Below, in pieces: positions 46,240-54,575 of a stretch of 64,000 nucleotides of DNA (position 1 is the stretch's first letter; each line of letters begins with the position of its first letter). The translations under genes and the position numbers were made by a program. A model generated the notes under the pieces. It did not search any database. It was not told the DNA's origin and saw nothing but the letters and a program-made list of their open reading frames with translations. The stretch is from UBA8941 sp963780545 (lineage in GTDB: Archaea; Thermoproteota; Bathyarchaeia; TCS64): positions 62,001-126,000 of the forward strand of contig CAWACK010000013.1 in NCBI GenBank assembly GCA_963780545.1, written 5' to 3'.

Positions 46240-47040
46240 ATGAGCCCGATCGTTGTGAGGAATATCTCCGAAACAACCATAGACGATGTCTTCAGAGTCT
46301 GTAGCCACGGGAGACTAAACGACCCACTTCAGAAGAAAGGAATCGAGCTGAGACGCCGATGGCTCACCAATATGCTCTCTGACTATGGTCCCTGTGTTAA
46401 GATCGCGTACCTCGATGAGAGACCCGTAGCCCAAATTATGTACTACCCAGAGGATGCCGCGCCGTTTATCACCATGCCAAGGCCGGGCGTCGTCCTACTT
46501 CGATGTGTTTACAACCCTTTCCCTGAGGCACAAGGAAAAGGCGCAGCCAGCGCGCTCATCAAATCCCTTGTTAACGACTGCAAAAGTAAAGTCGGTTTTC
46601 TCGGGATGAAGGAGTGCAGCTTCATCGCTTCGGAGCCATTCAACACGGGTGAAGGAACGACCATGAAGGCGCTCTACGCTGGGAACGGATTCATACACAG
46701 AGGAGACGAGATGATGCTTGAGATCTCCGGAAGATACCTCGAACCCAAGAGACCAAGATACAGCCCAATGGTGGAAGATTATGGAAAAGCTGTGACATTC
46801 TACGACCCTACATGCGAATACTCATACACCTTCGCCGTCAAGGTCAAAGATCTGCTACACGAAATCGCCCCAGATCTTCCGATAGAGCTGGTCGACAGGT
46901 GGGAGGATCCCGATAAATCGCGGAGAATGGGAAACCATTTGCTCATAGTGAATTCTGTGACAATTGAGAGCAGTTGGCGCGAGAGGGATAGATTCGCCGA
47001 TGAAGTCCTGAAGGCTACTAAGAAGGATAAACCCACATGA
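46240..47040 (+). CDS. GNAT acetyltransferase with a YoaP-like C-terminal domain
   Basis: 266 residues. An N-terminal GNAT fold (residues 1-165, PFPEAQGKGAASALIKSLV loop) is followed by a thioredoxin-like stretch (AVTFYDPTCEYSYTFAVKVKD, ELVDRWEDPDKSRRMGNHLLIVN) as in YoaP-type proteins. Function unknown. Overlaps the next gene by four bases (ATGA). Confidence 0.8.
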   Translation: MSPIVVRNISETTIDDVFRVCSHGRLNDPLQKKGIELRRRWLTNMLSDYGPCVKIAYLDERPVAQIMYYPEDAAPFITMPRPGVVLLRCVYNPFPEAQGKGAASALIKSLVNDCKSKVGFLGMKECSFIASEPFNTGEGTTMKALYAGNGFIHRGDEMMLEISGRYLEPKRPRYSPMVEDYGKAVTFYDPTCEYSYTFAVKVKDLLHEIAPDLPIELVDRWEDPDKSRRMGNHLLIVNSVTIESSWRERDRFADEVLKATKKDKPT

Positions 47041-47660
47041 TAAGAGGCGCAATCTTTGATCTGGGTGGAGTCGTTGTCGAGTGGAGCAACTCGATAACTT
47101 ACAAACAGATAGAGAAGAGGTATGGAATACCCGCCGTGGATTTCAAACGGATCGCCGAGGAAAAAATGCCGGAGGTTCAAACGGGCAGGATGCCAGAGGC
47201 AGGGTGGATGGAGGAGGTCTTCAGACACTTCGACTTGGATAAACCCGACGGATACGCCGATGTTTGGGGAACTACATTCGAGGCAGCCAAATATAACGAA
47301 GTGGTCGTCAAGTTAATCAAAATACTAAGATCAAGGAATTACCTGGTTGCCGCACTGTCAAACCTTGAGTCTTCTCGTGCGAAGCGGCTCCGAGATAACG
47401 GCATAGGAGACATGTTTGATAAGATCATTTTTTCTTGTGAAGTGGGGTTGAAGAAGCCCGACCTACTACCGGGGTCGATTAATGATCTTAAGATCTATGA
47501 GTACACGTTGGATGTGCTCGGTTTGAAGGCCGAGGAGTGCATTTTCGTGGATGATAACCCTAACTGCATAGAGGCTGCAGTCAGGGTAGGTATCGACACT
47601 ATTTTGTTCACGTGTGTGAGTCAATTAAAAAGGCGGCTCATAGAGAGGAAAATGTTGTAA
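47037..47660 (+). CDS. HAD-superfamily hydrolase (subfamily IA)
   Basis: 207 residues. The nucleophile region reads FDLGGVVVEWS: the motif I position DxGxV keeps the first Asp, but the second Asp is Gly, as in epoxide-hydrolase-like HADs. Then LSNLES (motif II Ser/Asn), KKPD (motif III Lys) and FVDDNPNCIEAA (motif IV). Phosphatase or dehalogenase-like; substrate unknown. Co-transcribed with the GNAT gene. Confidence 0.92.
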   Translation: MIRGAIFDLGGVVVEWSNSITYKQIEKRYGIPAVDFKRIAEEKMPEVQTGRMPEAGWMEEVFRHFDLDKPDGYADVWGTTFEAAKYNEVVVKLIKILRSRNYLVAALSNLESSRAKRLRDNGIGDMFDKIIFSCEVGLKKPDLLPGSINDLKIYEYTLDVLGLKAEECIFVDDNPNCIEAAVRVGIDTILFTCVSQLKRRLIERKML

Positions 47661-47666
47661 ACAGTT

Positions 47667-48233
47667 TTATGGTATCGGGGAGGACCAACGCAGAATGTCT
47701 CTCACAGACTTGTTCACGTAGTCCCCACACCTCTGAGCGATGATGTCGGCCGTCAGAACGCCGTAGATTACGCTGCTCTTTACGACGGGGAGCCTCTTAA
47801 TGCCTTTCTGTTGCATGAGCTCCGAAGCCTTAATGAGGTCTTGGTCTGGGTCAACCGTTATGAGGGGCGTCGAAACAATCAACCTAAGCGCTACGTTCTT
47901 CGGATCCTTCTCGACGGCTAAGATTTTAGCGACTAGATCCCACTCTGTGATGATACCGTAAGGCCTCCCTTTCTCGAGCACGATTACGTAGCCCTTCTTA
48001 GAGTCGTTAAGGGACTTCGAGGCTTCGACCACTGAGGCCTCGACCTCAATCGTTGGGAAATCCTTGTCCATGTAGTCTTTTACTCTGTAAGACATCCTGA
48101 CATCGGGATGGGATAACTCGATCGGAGAATATAACGCATTGCCCGAGTAATGGCGTGAGAAAAGTACATACTTCGCCTGCATACGCGACTTGACCCTCCC
48201 TTTGTTCATACTTAAAAGGCGAATAGCGTTCAC
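47667..48233 (-). CDS. CBS-pair protein
   Basis: 188 residues: an N-terminal stretch of about 45 residues, then two CBS domains (VEASVVEASKSLNDSKKGYVIVLEKGRPYGIITEWDL and STPLITVDPDQDLIKASELMQQKGIKRLPVV). CBS pairs bind adenosine nucleotides. The GTG start overlaps the upstream stop (GTGA), so it is coupled to the XRE-CBS regulator. Confidence 0.93.
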   Translation of the reverse strand: MNAIRLLSMNKGRVKSRMQAKYVLFSRHYSGNALYSPIELSHPDVRMSYRVKDYMDKDFPTIEVEASVVEASKSLNDSKKGYVIVLEKGRPYGIITEWDLVAKILAVEKDPKNVALRLIVSTPLITVDPDQDLIKASELMQQKGIKRLPVVKSSVIYGVLTADIIAQRCGDYVNKSVRDILRWSSPIP

Positions 48234-48868
48234 CGTCGTGAACCGTTTTCAGGTAGAAGCTTAAGCATATCAGCTCTAGTAATTATTCCTTTAACATCCC
48301 CAAGATCGTCAGTGAGGAGAACAGCATAGAAGTGCAACAACAGCTGAGAAACCACGCCTAGCTTCGAATCAATAGGGCAGTCAGCTATCCCCTCGACCAC
48401 ACCCGCCTCCCTAATCCTAACACGATTAAAATCGGCGAGGGAATCAAACTTCACGTCGGATGAAGGAATCATTCTCCTAAGAATACTAAGATCCGTGACT
48501 ACTCCCCTCCACCTCCCATCCTCACGACCCTTCACAGGAACCTGAGTGAATCCCATCTCCAGCATCCTAGCCGCAACTTCACCCACAGTAGCGTCATCGT
48601 AAACCCACACCAGCTTATCGGTGACGGCTAGGTCTCGTGCCCTACCATTCCATGGGATCAGGGTCCTCTTCATCAGAAGATACTCCACTATTCGCTGGGC
48701 CTCATCATATCTGAAGCCCCTCTCATCCTGGAGGGCCCTCGAGATCAGTGACTGACTGATACCGAGTCTAAAATCTAGTTCACGTTGTGAGACTCCAAGC
48801 TCAGCCTGCTTCTCCTTGATCAACTGAGCGAGTTTAGCTTCGGGGATTAGAGGAATTAATTCATCCAA
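48230..48868 (-). CDS. XRE-type HTH regulator with CBS domains
   Basis: 212 residues. An HTH of the Cro/C1 type (KQAELGVSQRELDFRLGISQSLISRALQ) is followed by a CBS pair (ATVGEVAARMLEMGFTQVPVKG and SKLGVVSQLLLHFYAVLLTDD). A common archaeal architecture that probably links transcription to adenylate levels. Works with the adjacent CBS protein. Confidence 0.95.
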   Translation of the reverse strand: MDELIPLIPEAKLAQLIKEKQAELGVSQRELDFRLGISQSLISRALQDERGFRYDEAQRIVEYLLMKRTLIPWNGRARDLAVTDKLVWVYDDATVGEVAARMLEMGFTQVPVKGREDGRWRGVVTDLSILRRMIPSSDVKFDSLADFNRVRIREAGVVEGIADCPIDSKLGVVSQLLLHFYAVLLTDDLGDVKGIITRADMLKLLPENGSRR

Positions 48869-48904
48869 AACTTACCACAATGATGTGTATCTGAATCACC
48901 ATAT

Positions 48905-49243
48905 ATGAATATGATGCTCTTGTTACTCAATGTTGAGGTGAAAACTATGAGTGACGGAATGAAATGTCGTATAAGTAAACCAGGGGACTCAAAGAAGGTT
49001 ACCGTCTACACAGCCAAGTGGTGTGGAGCCTGCAAGAGTCAGGTACCTAGAATACAGGAGTTAGCCCAGTCGGGCGGCTTCACCGTTGAGCTGATCGACG
49101 TCGATAGCGAAGACCCTGAAACTAAGAGAAGGGCCGAGCATGTTCGATTTGTGCCGCACATCGAGTATCTTGGGTCAGAGATCAGCTTCGGGGAGTTCTT
49201 GGACATAATTAGAGGGTTTGAAGGGGCTGAGGTTGGTGAATAG
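48905..49243 (+). CDS. Thioredoxin/glutaredoxin-fold redox protein
   Basis: About 98-112 residues; the start is probably ATG 48947 (MSDGMKCRIS). VTVYTAKWCGACKSQVPRIQ carries the CxxC active site (CGAC), then VELIDVDSEDPETKRRAEHVRFVPHIEYLG with the cis-Pro. A cytoplasmic disulfide reductase or glutaredoxin-like electron carrier. It overlaps the start of the next gene by 26 bases, so the two are coupled. Confidence 0.9.
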   Translation: MNMMLLLLNVEVKTMSDGMKCRISKPGDSKKVTVYTAKWCGACKSQVPRIQELAQSGGFTVELIDVDSEDPETKRRAEHVRFVPHIEYLGSEISFGEFLDIIRGFEGAEVGE

Positions 49244-49604
49244 GTTTGAGTTGCTGCTCGATGTCCTCGAGGAAAACGGTTTCCCTGATATTAGGTCCGA
49301 GATTCGAGAGAAAGAGGAGGAGCTGAATATGGGCTCTACCCTCAGGGGGATTCTAACGGCTGAGGAGGTTGAGGTGGTCAAGAAGACACTCAAAGAGTTC
49401 AAGGTCCCCTCCCCTACTGGTTGGGCGAATGCATTGTGGGTTCACGCGATACGTGAAGACATCAAGAATTTCTCGGAAGAGAAAGTATACGACTATATAG
49501 AGCTGTGTAATCTAAGCTGCACTCTTCGAGAGGCTGGCTTAGTTGACTCAGGCATATGGAGAAAGATAGATGAGGCAAAAGATAGAATAGAGAAGTATTC
49601 TTAG
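49218..49604 (+). CDS. Helical protein of unknown function coupled to the thioredoxin
   Basis: 128 residues, charged and helical (ELLLDVLEENGFPDIRSEIREKEEELNMG, AEEVEVVKKTLKEFKVPS, WVHAIREDIKNFSEEKVYDYIELCNLS). No family recognised. The true start may be GTG or TTG just after the thioredoxin stop. Operon partner of the redox protein. Confidence 0.7.
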   Translation: MKGLRLVNRFELLLDVLEENGFPDIRSEIREKEEELNMGSTLRGILTAEEVEVVKKTLKEFKVPSPTGWANALWVHAIREDIKNFSEEKVYDYIELCNLSCTLREAGLVDSGIWRKIDEAKDRIEKYS

Positions 49605-49798
49605 TAAAGTGAGTACACTCCACTTTGATAAACGGTTAACATAATAAAATTGCTTATAAGATGTCAAATGCTCGCGTGTTATGATAAATGTAAAAACAAT
49701 AAGTAAACACATGGTATATGATATAATGTAAAGGCAGCGAAAACGTTTATTCTAATAAACAAGGTCTCAAATTCATATGTTTCATCATTTTATAAAGG

Positions 49799-49881
49799 CG
49801 CCGGGGGAGGGATTTGAACCCTCGCGAGCAAGGCTCACGGACTTAGCAGGCCCGCTCCCTACCAGGCTAGGAGACCCCAGC
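49799..49881 (-). tRNA. tRNA-Ser (anticodon GCT)
   Basis: Class II tRNA on the minus strand. Acceptor GCTGGGG (49881-49875) pairs with CCCCGGC (49806-49800). Anticodon stem CGGGC/GTCCG has loop CTGCTAA, giving GCT. Long variable arm. T-arm GAGGG TTCAAAT CCCTC. The CCA end is not encoded. No intron. Confidence 0.95.
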
Positions 49882-49907
49882 ACACGTACCTATATTCGAA
49901 GGGTACC

Positions 49908-49919
49908 GCTTTAAAAGCA
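49908..49919 (-). promoter_or_regulatory. TATA box of the tRNA-Ser gene
   Basis: Minus-strand TGCTTTTAAAGC ends about 27 bases upstream of the tRNA 5' end. Confidence 0.55.
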
Positions 49920-50001
49920 GACCCTCCTGCCATTTTAAGGCTTTCTAGGGTACGCGCGCATCTGGAAAAAATTTAATGTTGGAAATGGAAGAGGTCTCCA
50001 T

Positions 50002-50577
50002 ATGGAGAACCCACCTTCCGTAACCATCCCTCTACACAAGCCAGGGTTGATGGAGATGACTTCCTACCTTGTCCAAGGGTTGGTTGTAAGCGTCGCCATT
50101 TCGTACTTTGTAGAGACCTTTGCCAAGGACTATGTAGCAACCGTGATCCCGGGAGCCCTAGGATACATCATTCTAGTCGCGGGTGTCGCGCCCCTCATAG
50201 AGGAATTCATGAAGGTCTTCCCACTCATGAACAGGCACGCGGAGACAGAGAGGTCTATAATTAAACTAGGCTTCCTCTCAGGCTTGGGCTTCGGAATAGC
50301 GGAGTTCATAGTCTACGTGGGTTTCCTTAACGCACCAATAGCAGTCAGGTTCCCTGAGATGTTCTTCCACGCGGCTATTACATCCGTCGTCGCCTACGGC
50401 GTTGCGAAACATCAATTCATGAAGTTTTATCTTCTAGCCGTCTTACTCCACTTCTTCAATAACATCCTAACATTCTTCGGCAATCTATGGTTGATCGGTG
50501 GTGTCGCAGTGATCGTAGCGTCTTATTATCTTGCCTGGGACTCTTACAGTAAGAGCTCCGACTCATTTCTAGAATAG
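50002..50577 (+). CDS. PrsW-family intramembrane protease
   Basis: 191 residues with five or six membrane helices. Glu-zincin-like motifs in order: EEFMK (EExxK), FGIAEFIVY (FxxxE), FFHAAITSVVAYG (His) and LLHFFNNI (second His). Homologues cleave membrane proteins such as anti-sigma factors (bacteria) or belong to the CAAX-protease superfamily. The substrate here is unknown. Confidence 0.9.
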   Translation: MENPPSVTIPLHKPGLMEMTSYLVQGLVVSVAISYFVETFAKDYVATVIPGALGYIILVAGVAPLIEEFMKVFPLMNRHAETERSIIKLGFLSGLGFGIAEFIVYVGFLNAPIAVRFPEMFFHAAITSVVAYGVAKHQFMKFYLLAVLLHFFNNILTFFGNLWLIGGVAVIVASYYLAWDSYSKSSDSFLE

Positions 50578-50581
50578 TATC

Positions 50582-51316
50582 TCACTTACGCGTCTGACTA
50601 TTTCTGTTTAGGATGGCGTCAGGCTGCGGCATTAGCCTCTTGACGGAGCCTCTGCCACCTATGTAGGCTATGTGGGCATAGCCTAGAAACATGCCCGTCT
50701 CTATGATGCCTGGGATCGCGTGGAGTTCCCGGTTCAGCCACCAGGGGTCCTGTATTGGGCCGAAGTCGGCATCTATTATGTAGTTACCGTTGTCTGTGAC
50801 GAGGGGGCCTAGCTTTCCCGTGCTCTGGCGGAGGCTTACCTTGGCTCCGAGCTTCTCCACGGACTTGAGAGTGGGTGTGACAGCGAAGGGGTGGATCTCG
50901 ATTGGGATGACTTTACCGTTACCTAATACATCGGTGAGCTTCGTTTCGTCAGCGATGAGTATATATTCCTTGCAAGCCGCGGCCACGATCTTTTCACGCA
51001 TAAGTGCGCCACCGCCGCCCTTGATTGCGTTTAGCTTCAAGTCGAGCTGGTCAGCGCCATCTATCCCGAGATCGAGTTGAGGGTGTTCGTCTAGGCTGGT
51101 GAGGGGTATCTTCGCCTTGATAGCTTCGAAAGCCGTCTGAATGCTCGTGGGAACGCCATATATGTCGTATATTTCGTCCTTCGCGATGAGTTCCCCGATA
51201 AACTTTATCGCGAAGGAAACAGTTGTCCCGCTTCCGAGTCCCAATATCATGCCGTTCTCTATGTGCTTAACAGCCCTCATGGCGGCCTTCTTCTTAGCTG
51301 AGGTGTTGGCGCTCAT
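50582..51316 (-). CDS. rpiA: Ribose-5-phosphate isomerase A
   Basis: 244 residues, full length. GLGSGTTVSFAI, GIDGADQLD (catalytic Asp and phosphate site), KGGGGALMREKIVA (catalytic Glu/Lys) and ADETK. It interconverts ribose-5-P and ribulose-5-P for nucleotide synthesis. It follows the membrane coiled-coil gene with a 3-base gap, so the two are co-transcribed. Confidence 0.97.
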   Translation of the reverse strand: MSANTSAKKKAAMRAVKHIENGMILGLGSGTTVSFAIKFIGELIAKDEIYDIYGVPTSIQTAFEAIKAKIPLTSLDEHPQLDLGIDGADQLDLKLNAIKGGGGALMREKIVAAACKEYILIADETKLTDVLGNGKVIPIEIHPFAVTPTLKSVEKLGAKVSLRQSTGKLGPLVTDNGNYIIDADFGPIQDPWWLNRELHAIPGIIETGMFLGYAHIAYIGGRGSVKRLMPQPDAILNRNSQTRK

Positions 51317-51319
51317 GAC

Positions 51320-52105
51320 TCAGTTCTCCAGCTCGAGCTTGTCGAGTTCGTCGAGTTCCTTCATTACCTCCTTCTTCAGCTGTTCGAGGCGGCTCTCGAC
51401 GTCCTGCTTTTCAGCCGGTTGCTTCTCCTCTCCCTCTGCCTCCAAGGTTTCCTCAGCCGCTTCACCCTCCTCGGCAGTCTCTTCGGCCTTCGTTTTGGGG
51501 ACTAACCTCCGCCTCTTAGCAGCTGTCGGGAGCTTCGGCTTCTCCTCCTCCGTAGGCTTCGGAGGTTCCTCGATCTTCAGCTCCTTGAGTATGGTGTCGA
51601 TTCTGCTCTGAGTCTGAGTTAGGGACTCCTCGAACTTCTTGACTATCTCCTCGCGAATCGACTCGAGCTCTGCGAGGCTTACTAGCATCTCACTCCTCTT
51701 CAGGTCGTCCGCGATCTGCTTCATCTCATCCTCATACACTTTACTAAGCTTGACGCGCTCCTCGCGGCTGATCTCATTCTCGTCCTCGGCCTCAAATAGG
51801 CGGCGGAGAACCATGCTATTGATTTCCTGCTTGAGGGTGAGAGTCCTGATCTGGCTCTTCGCCTTTTCGACGTCTGTGATGGCTATCTTCTTCTCGAGGG
51901 GGGGCACCTTAACTTTCCTGTCAGTGAGCTGAAGTTCGACCGTGAGTGGATCTTCCGCCTTGATCGGCTCCTCCTTTTTCTCTTCTGGTTCTTTCTTCTT
52001 GCCACTGCCCGAAGCGCGCCAGAACATGAAGATGGCAACAGCAGCGACGACGATTACTACTATTCCTAAAATGAGGTCTGTGGAGAGATCGACCATTCCC
52101 TTCAC
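51320..52105 (-). CDS. Membrane-anchored acidic coiled-coil protein
   Basis: 261 residues. One N-terminal helix (LILGIVVIVVAAVAIFMFW), a KKKEPEEKKEEP linker, a beta/coil part (VELQLTDRKVKVPPLEKKIAI), two long coiled-coil stretches (residues about 90-180 and 235-260) and a basic/acidic low-complexity link (KRRRLVPKTKAEETAEEGEAAEE). Predicted topology: short outside, long inside. No family recognised; a scaffold role is only a guess. Confidence 0.75.
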   Translation of the reverse strand: MKGMVDLSTDLILGIVVIVVAAVAIFMFWRASGSGKKKEPEEKKEEPIKAEDPLTVELQLTDRKVKVPPLEKKIAITDVEKAKSQIRTLTLKQEINSMVLRRLFEAEDENEISREERVKLSKVYEDEMKQIADDLKRSEMLVSLAELESIREEIVKKFEESLTQTQSRIDTILKELKIEEPPKPTEEEKPKLPTAAKRRRLVPKTKAEETAEEGEAAEETLEAEGEEKQPAEKQDVESRLEQLKKEVMKELDELDKLELEN

Positions 52106-52624
52106 CTTCCTCAGTTAATGTCTATTATATTTAAGCCTGAACCCTCGGCGGAGATTTTTCCGGGGTTTATCGTCTAGTAAACCCGATTTGAGCCTTGAAT
52201 AAGAATCATGGGGATAACAATTAGAAATATGAATATTCTCAAATAAGAAACAGATAATTAAATGTCGAATAAAATCTATATGAAATTACTATAAAATAAA
52301 ATATTCAACATAATTTTCCAAATTTATGCTCATCTCATGATACTTTTTTTAAACTTCAAAGAATAAGACGTAATAAATTCAGGACAGATCAGTAGCAATA
52401 AAGTAAATAATTAAAAAATCTATGTAATCATCGCTTTCATAGAAAGTTATTCCCTACATCATCATAAGGGACTAAATAGTAATATCATGATCTCATAACT
52501 TTTAATAAAGAATTGAAAAACTGAAAAACAAGCATCATTAATAATTATAGGACGCCAAATCTGATTACGATTAGATAAAAACAACATAGAAAAGGTTGAA
52601 TCCAATTAAGTATTATGTAAAAGC
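52106..52624. other. AT-rich gene-free spacer
   Basis: About 500 bases of very low GC with no frame of note. It holds the divergent promoter of the coiled-coil gene and probably that of the GH18 gene. Confidence 0.5.
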
Positions 52625-53557
52625 ATGCAAATTGACGCGTGGCTCGTCTATTGGGACCAAATTAATGGATTTAACGACATTAAAGCAAACAGTAATAATT
52701 TCAGGGAGGTCAGCCCATTCTGGTATCAATTCACAGGGAGTCCAATCACGAAGAAGTTCCCTGGCGCAGAAGATATAGAAATTATAGATTATGCTCACGC
52801 ACAAGGCATTGAGATTATTCCCACGATACGGGACAACGCGGATTCAAGCCCAAGTAAAATAATCAATGACCCTAGTCTAAGTAAACAACATATTGAAAAT
52901 CTGGTGAATCTGACCATCGCTATGAATTATGACGGGATCGATATCGACTATGAAACGCTCAATGCCTCGGATAGAAACGCTTTTTCCATTTTTACGAGTG
53001 AGTTAAGCGCAGCTCTTCACGCGGAGAAGAAGTTGCTTACAGTTTGTGTATCTGCAAAAACATCTGAACCTGGTTCCGGAAACTCGTCTCGGAGTCAAGA
53101 CTGGTATGAGATTGGCAGTTGCTGTGATAGCATAAGGATAATGTGTTATGACTACCATTGGAGAAAGAGCGCATCGGGGCCTATTGCGCCAAATACGTGG
53201 GTGGAAACCGTCATTAAATTAGCGCTCTCGCTTATACCTAAGGAGAAAATTGTTTTAGGGATTCCATCCTATGGGTACGACTGGCCGAAAGATGGAACGG
53301 GAACCAGTGTAACATGGGATTCATCTATGAAGACCGCCTTGATGCACAGATCAGAAATACATTGGAACAACATCTTCGAGGCGCCATGGTTCACTTACAT
53401 CGATGGAGGCATACTTCATGAGGTCTGGTTTGAAAATGCTTTGAGTCTGAGTTCTAAATTAGATTTGGCGAAGAAATACAAAATAAATGGTGTATGCCTT
53501 TGGAGATTAGGTGGTGAGGACCCCGAAATCTGGAATGTAATAAGGAGCAAGGATTAA
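52625..53557 (+). CDS. Glycoside hydrolase family 18 (SleL/YaaH-like)
   Basis: 310 residues of TIM barrel without a signal peptide. The catalytic motif DxxDxDxE appears as YDGIDIDYE. Other barrel landmarks are LTVCVSAKT, IRIMCYDYHW, IVLGIPSYGYDW and GVCLWRLGGEDPEIW. It cleaves GlcNAc-containing glycans, or is an inactive carbohydrate binder in some relatives; here the catalytic Glu is present. Lack of a secretion signal suggests an intracellular target or a misplaced start. Confidence 0.93.
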   Translation: MQIDAWLVYWDQINGFNDIKANSNNFREVSPFWYQFTGSPITKKFPGAEDIEIIDYAHAQGIEIIPTIRDNADSSPSKIINDPSLSKQHIENLVNLTIAMNYDGIDIDYETLNASDRNAFSIFTSELSAALHAEKKLLTVCVSAKTSEPGSGNSSRSQDWYEIGSCCDSIRIMCYDYHWRKSASGPIAPNTWVETVIKLALSLIPKEKIVLGIPSYGYDWPKDGTGTSVTWDSSMKTALMHRSEIHWNNIFEAPWFTYIDGGILHEVWFENALSLSSKLDLAKKYKINGVCLWRLGGEDPEIWNVIRSKD

Positions 53558-53674
53558 CACGAGTTCGAATCTTAAGCAGGTCATAATAATAAACACATAC
53601 GCCATAAGATCACGGCAGTGTGATACTTTTTAAAAATGAAAAAACGAATATTAAGTGCGTGAGGCTGATCCGCG

Positions 53675-54500
53675 GTGGAGCGGATATTTAGATTCCAGAA
53701 TCATTCCTATCGACCGCTTGATCAGCTTCCGGGCTATGATTATAAGATACACAAGATGACGCATGACAGAGAAGATTCCTCCAATTTTAAGGATCTTCGG
53801 GAATACATACCAAGACCAGATCTTCGAAAATACCCGGATAAAGTAAACGATGTCAATAACACCTTCGGCTCCATCGAGGAGAAAACCCTCCTTTCGCTCG
53901 CTAAAAAGCAAAGTGAAATGGCGAAGCTAGTAGTCGAGCGTGATATACTTTGTGATTGGGCTAGGGTAGCAGGTGTGGACGCTGCCTACAATGAGGACAA
54001 CGCCTACGCGGCTTGTGTGGTCGTTGATCGATCCGGACACGTGGTCTCTGAGGGTTCAGCAGAGGCCAAAGTAAGCTTCCCCTACATCCCTGGATACTTC
54101 TATTACAGGGAAGGCCCTGCCCTCTTGGCAGCAACTCGTGGGATCGATTTTGACATACTCCTGGTAAACGCCCAGGGTATAGCCCACCCACGGCGTCTAG
54201 GCTTGGCCTCTCAACTCGGATTAGAACTAGATAAGCCGACTATTGGAGTATCCACCAGCCTCCTCGTTGGGGAGATAAAGGGTGGAAAGGACGGGAAAAA
54301 AAGAAATCTTCCTCGGCGATTCCCGAGTCGGAGTGAGACTTGACGGAGAGCCACCTCTCATCATATCCGTCGGCCACATGATCTCGATGGAGACCTCAAT
54401 AAAAGTGGTCAAGATATATTGGAATGGGGTGGGGTTGCCAAGACCCCTAGCGTTGGCCCATGAAGCAGCTAACCGACTTCGGCGTAGTCGAAGATATTGA
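53675..54500 (+). pseudogene. nfi: Endonuclease V, frameshifted in an A7 run
   Basis: Cleaves DNA (or RNA) 3' of inosine. From about residue 85: WARVAGVDAAYN (first Asp), PYIPGYFYYREGPAL (Glu) and LLVNAQGIAHPRRLGLASQLG, where bacterial enzymes have Asp instead of this Asn. Then KPTIGVSTSLLVG. The frame breaks in an A7 run (54296-54302) and continues at 54282-54500 with EIFLGDSRVGVRLDGEPPLIISVGH and LPRPLALAHEAANRLRR. An N-terminal extension of about 75 residues is unusual. The homopolymer break makes an assembly indel likely. Confidence 0.9.
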
Positions 54501-54575
54501 ATGCCAACGGTAAAACCAAAGTCCAGACTGCACGCGACACAAGTTTTGAAGGTATTCAACCATCGAAGTGAAGGA

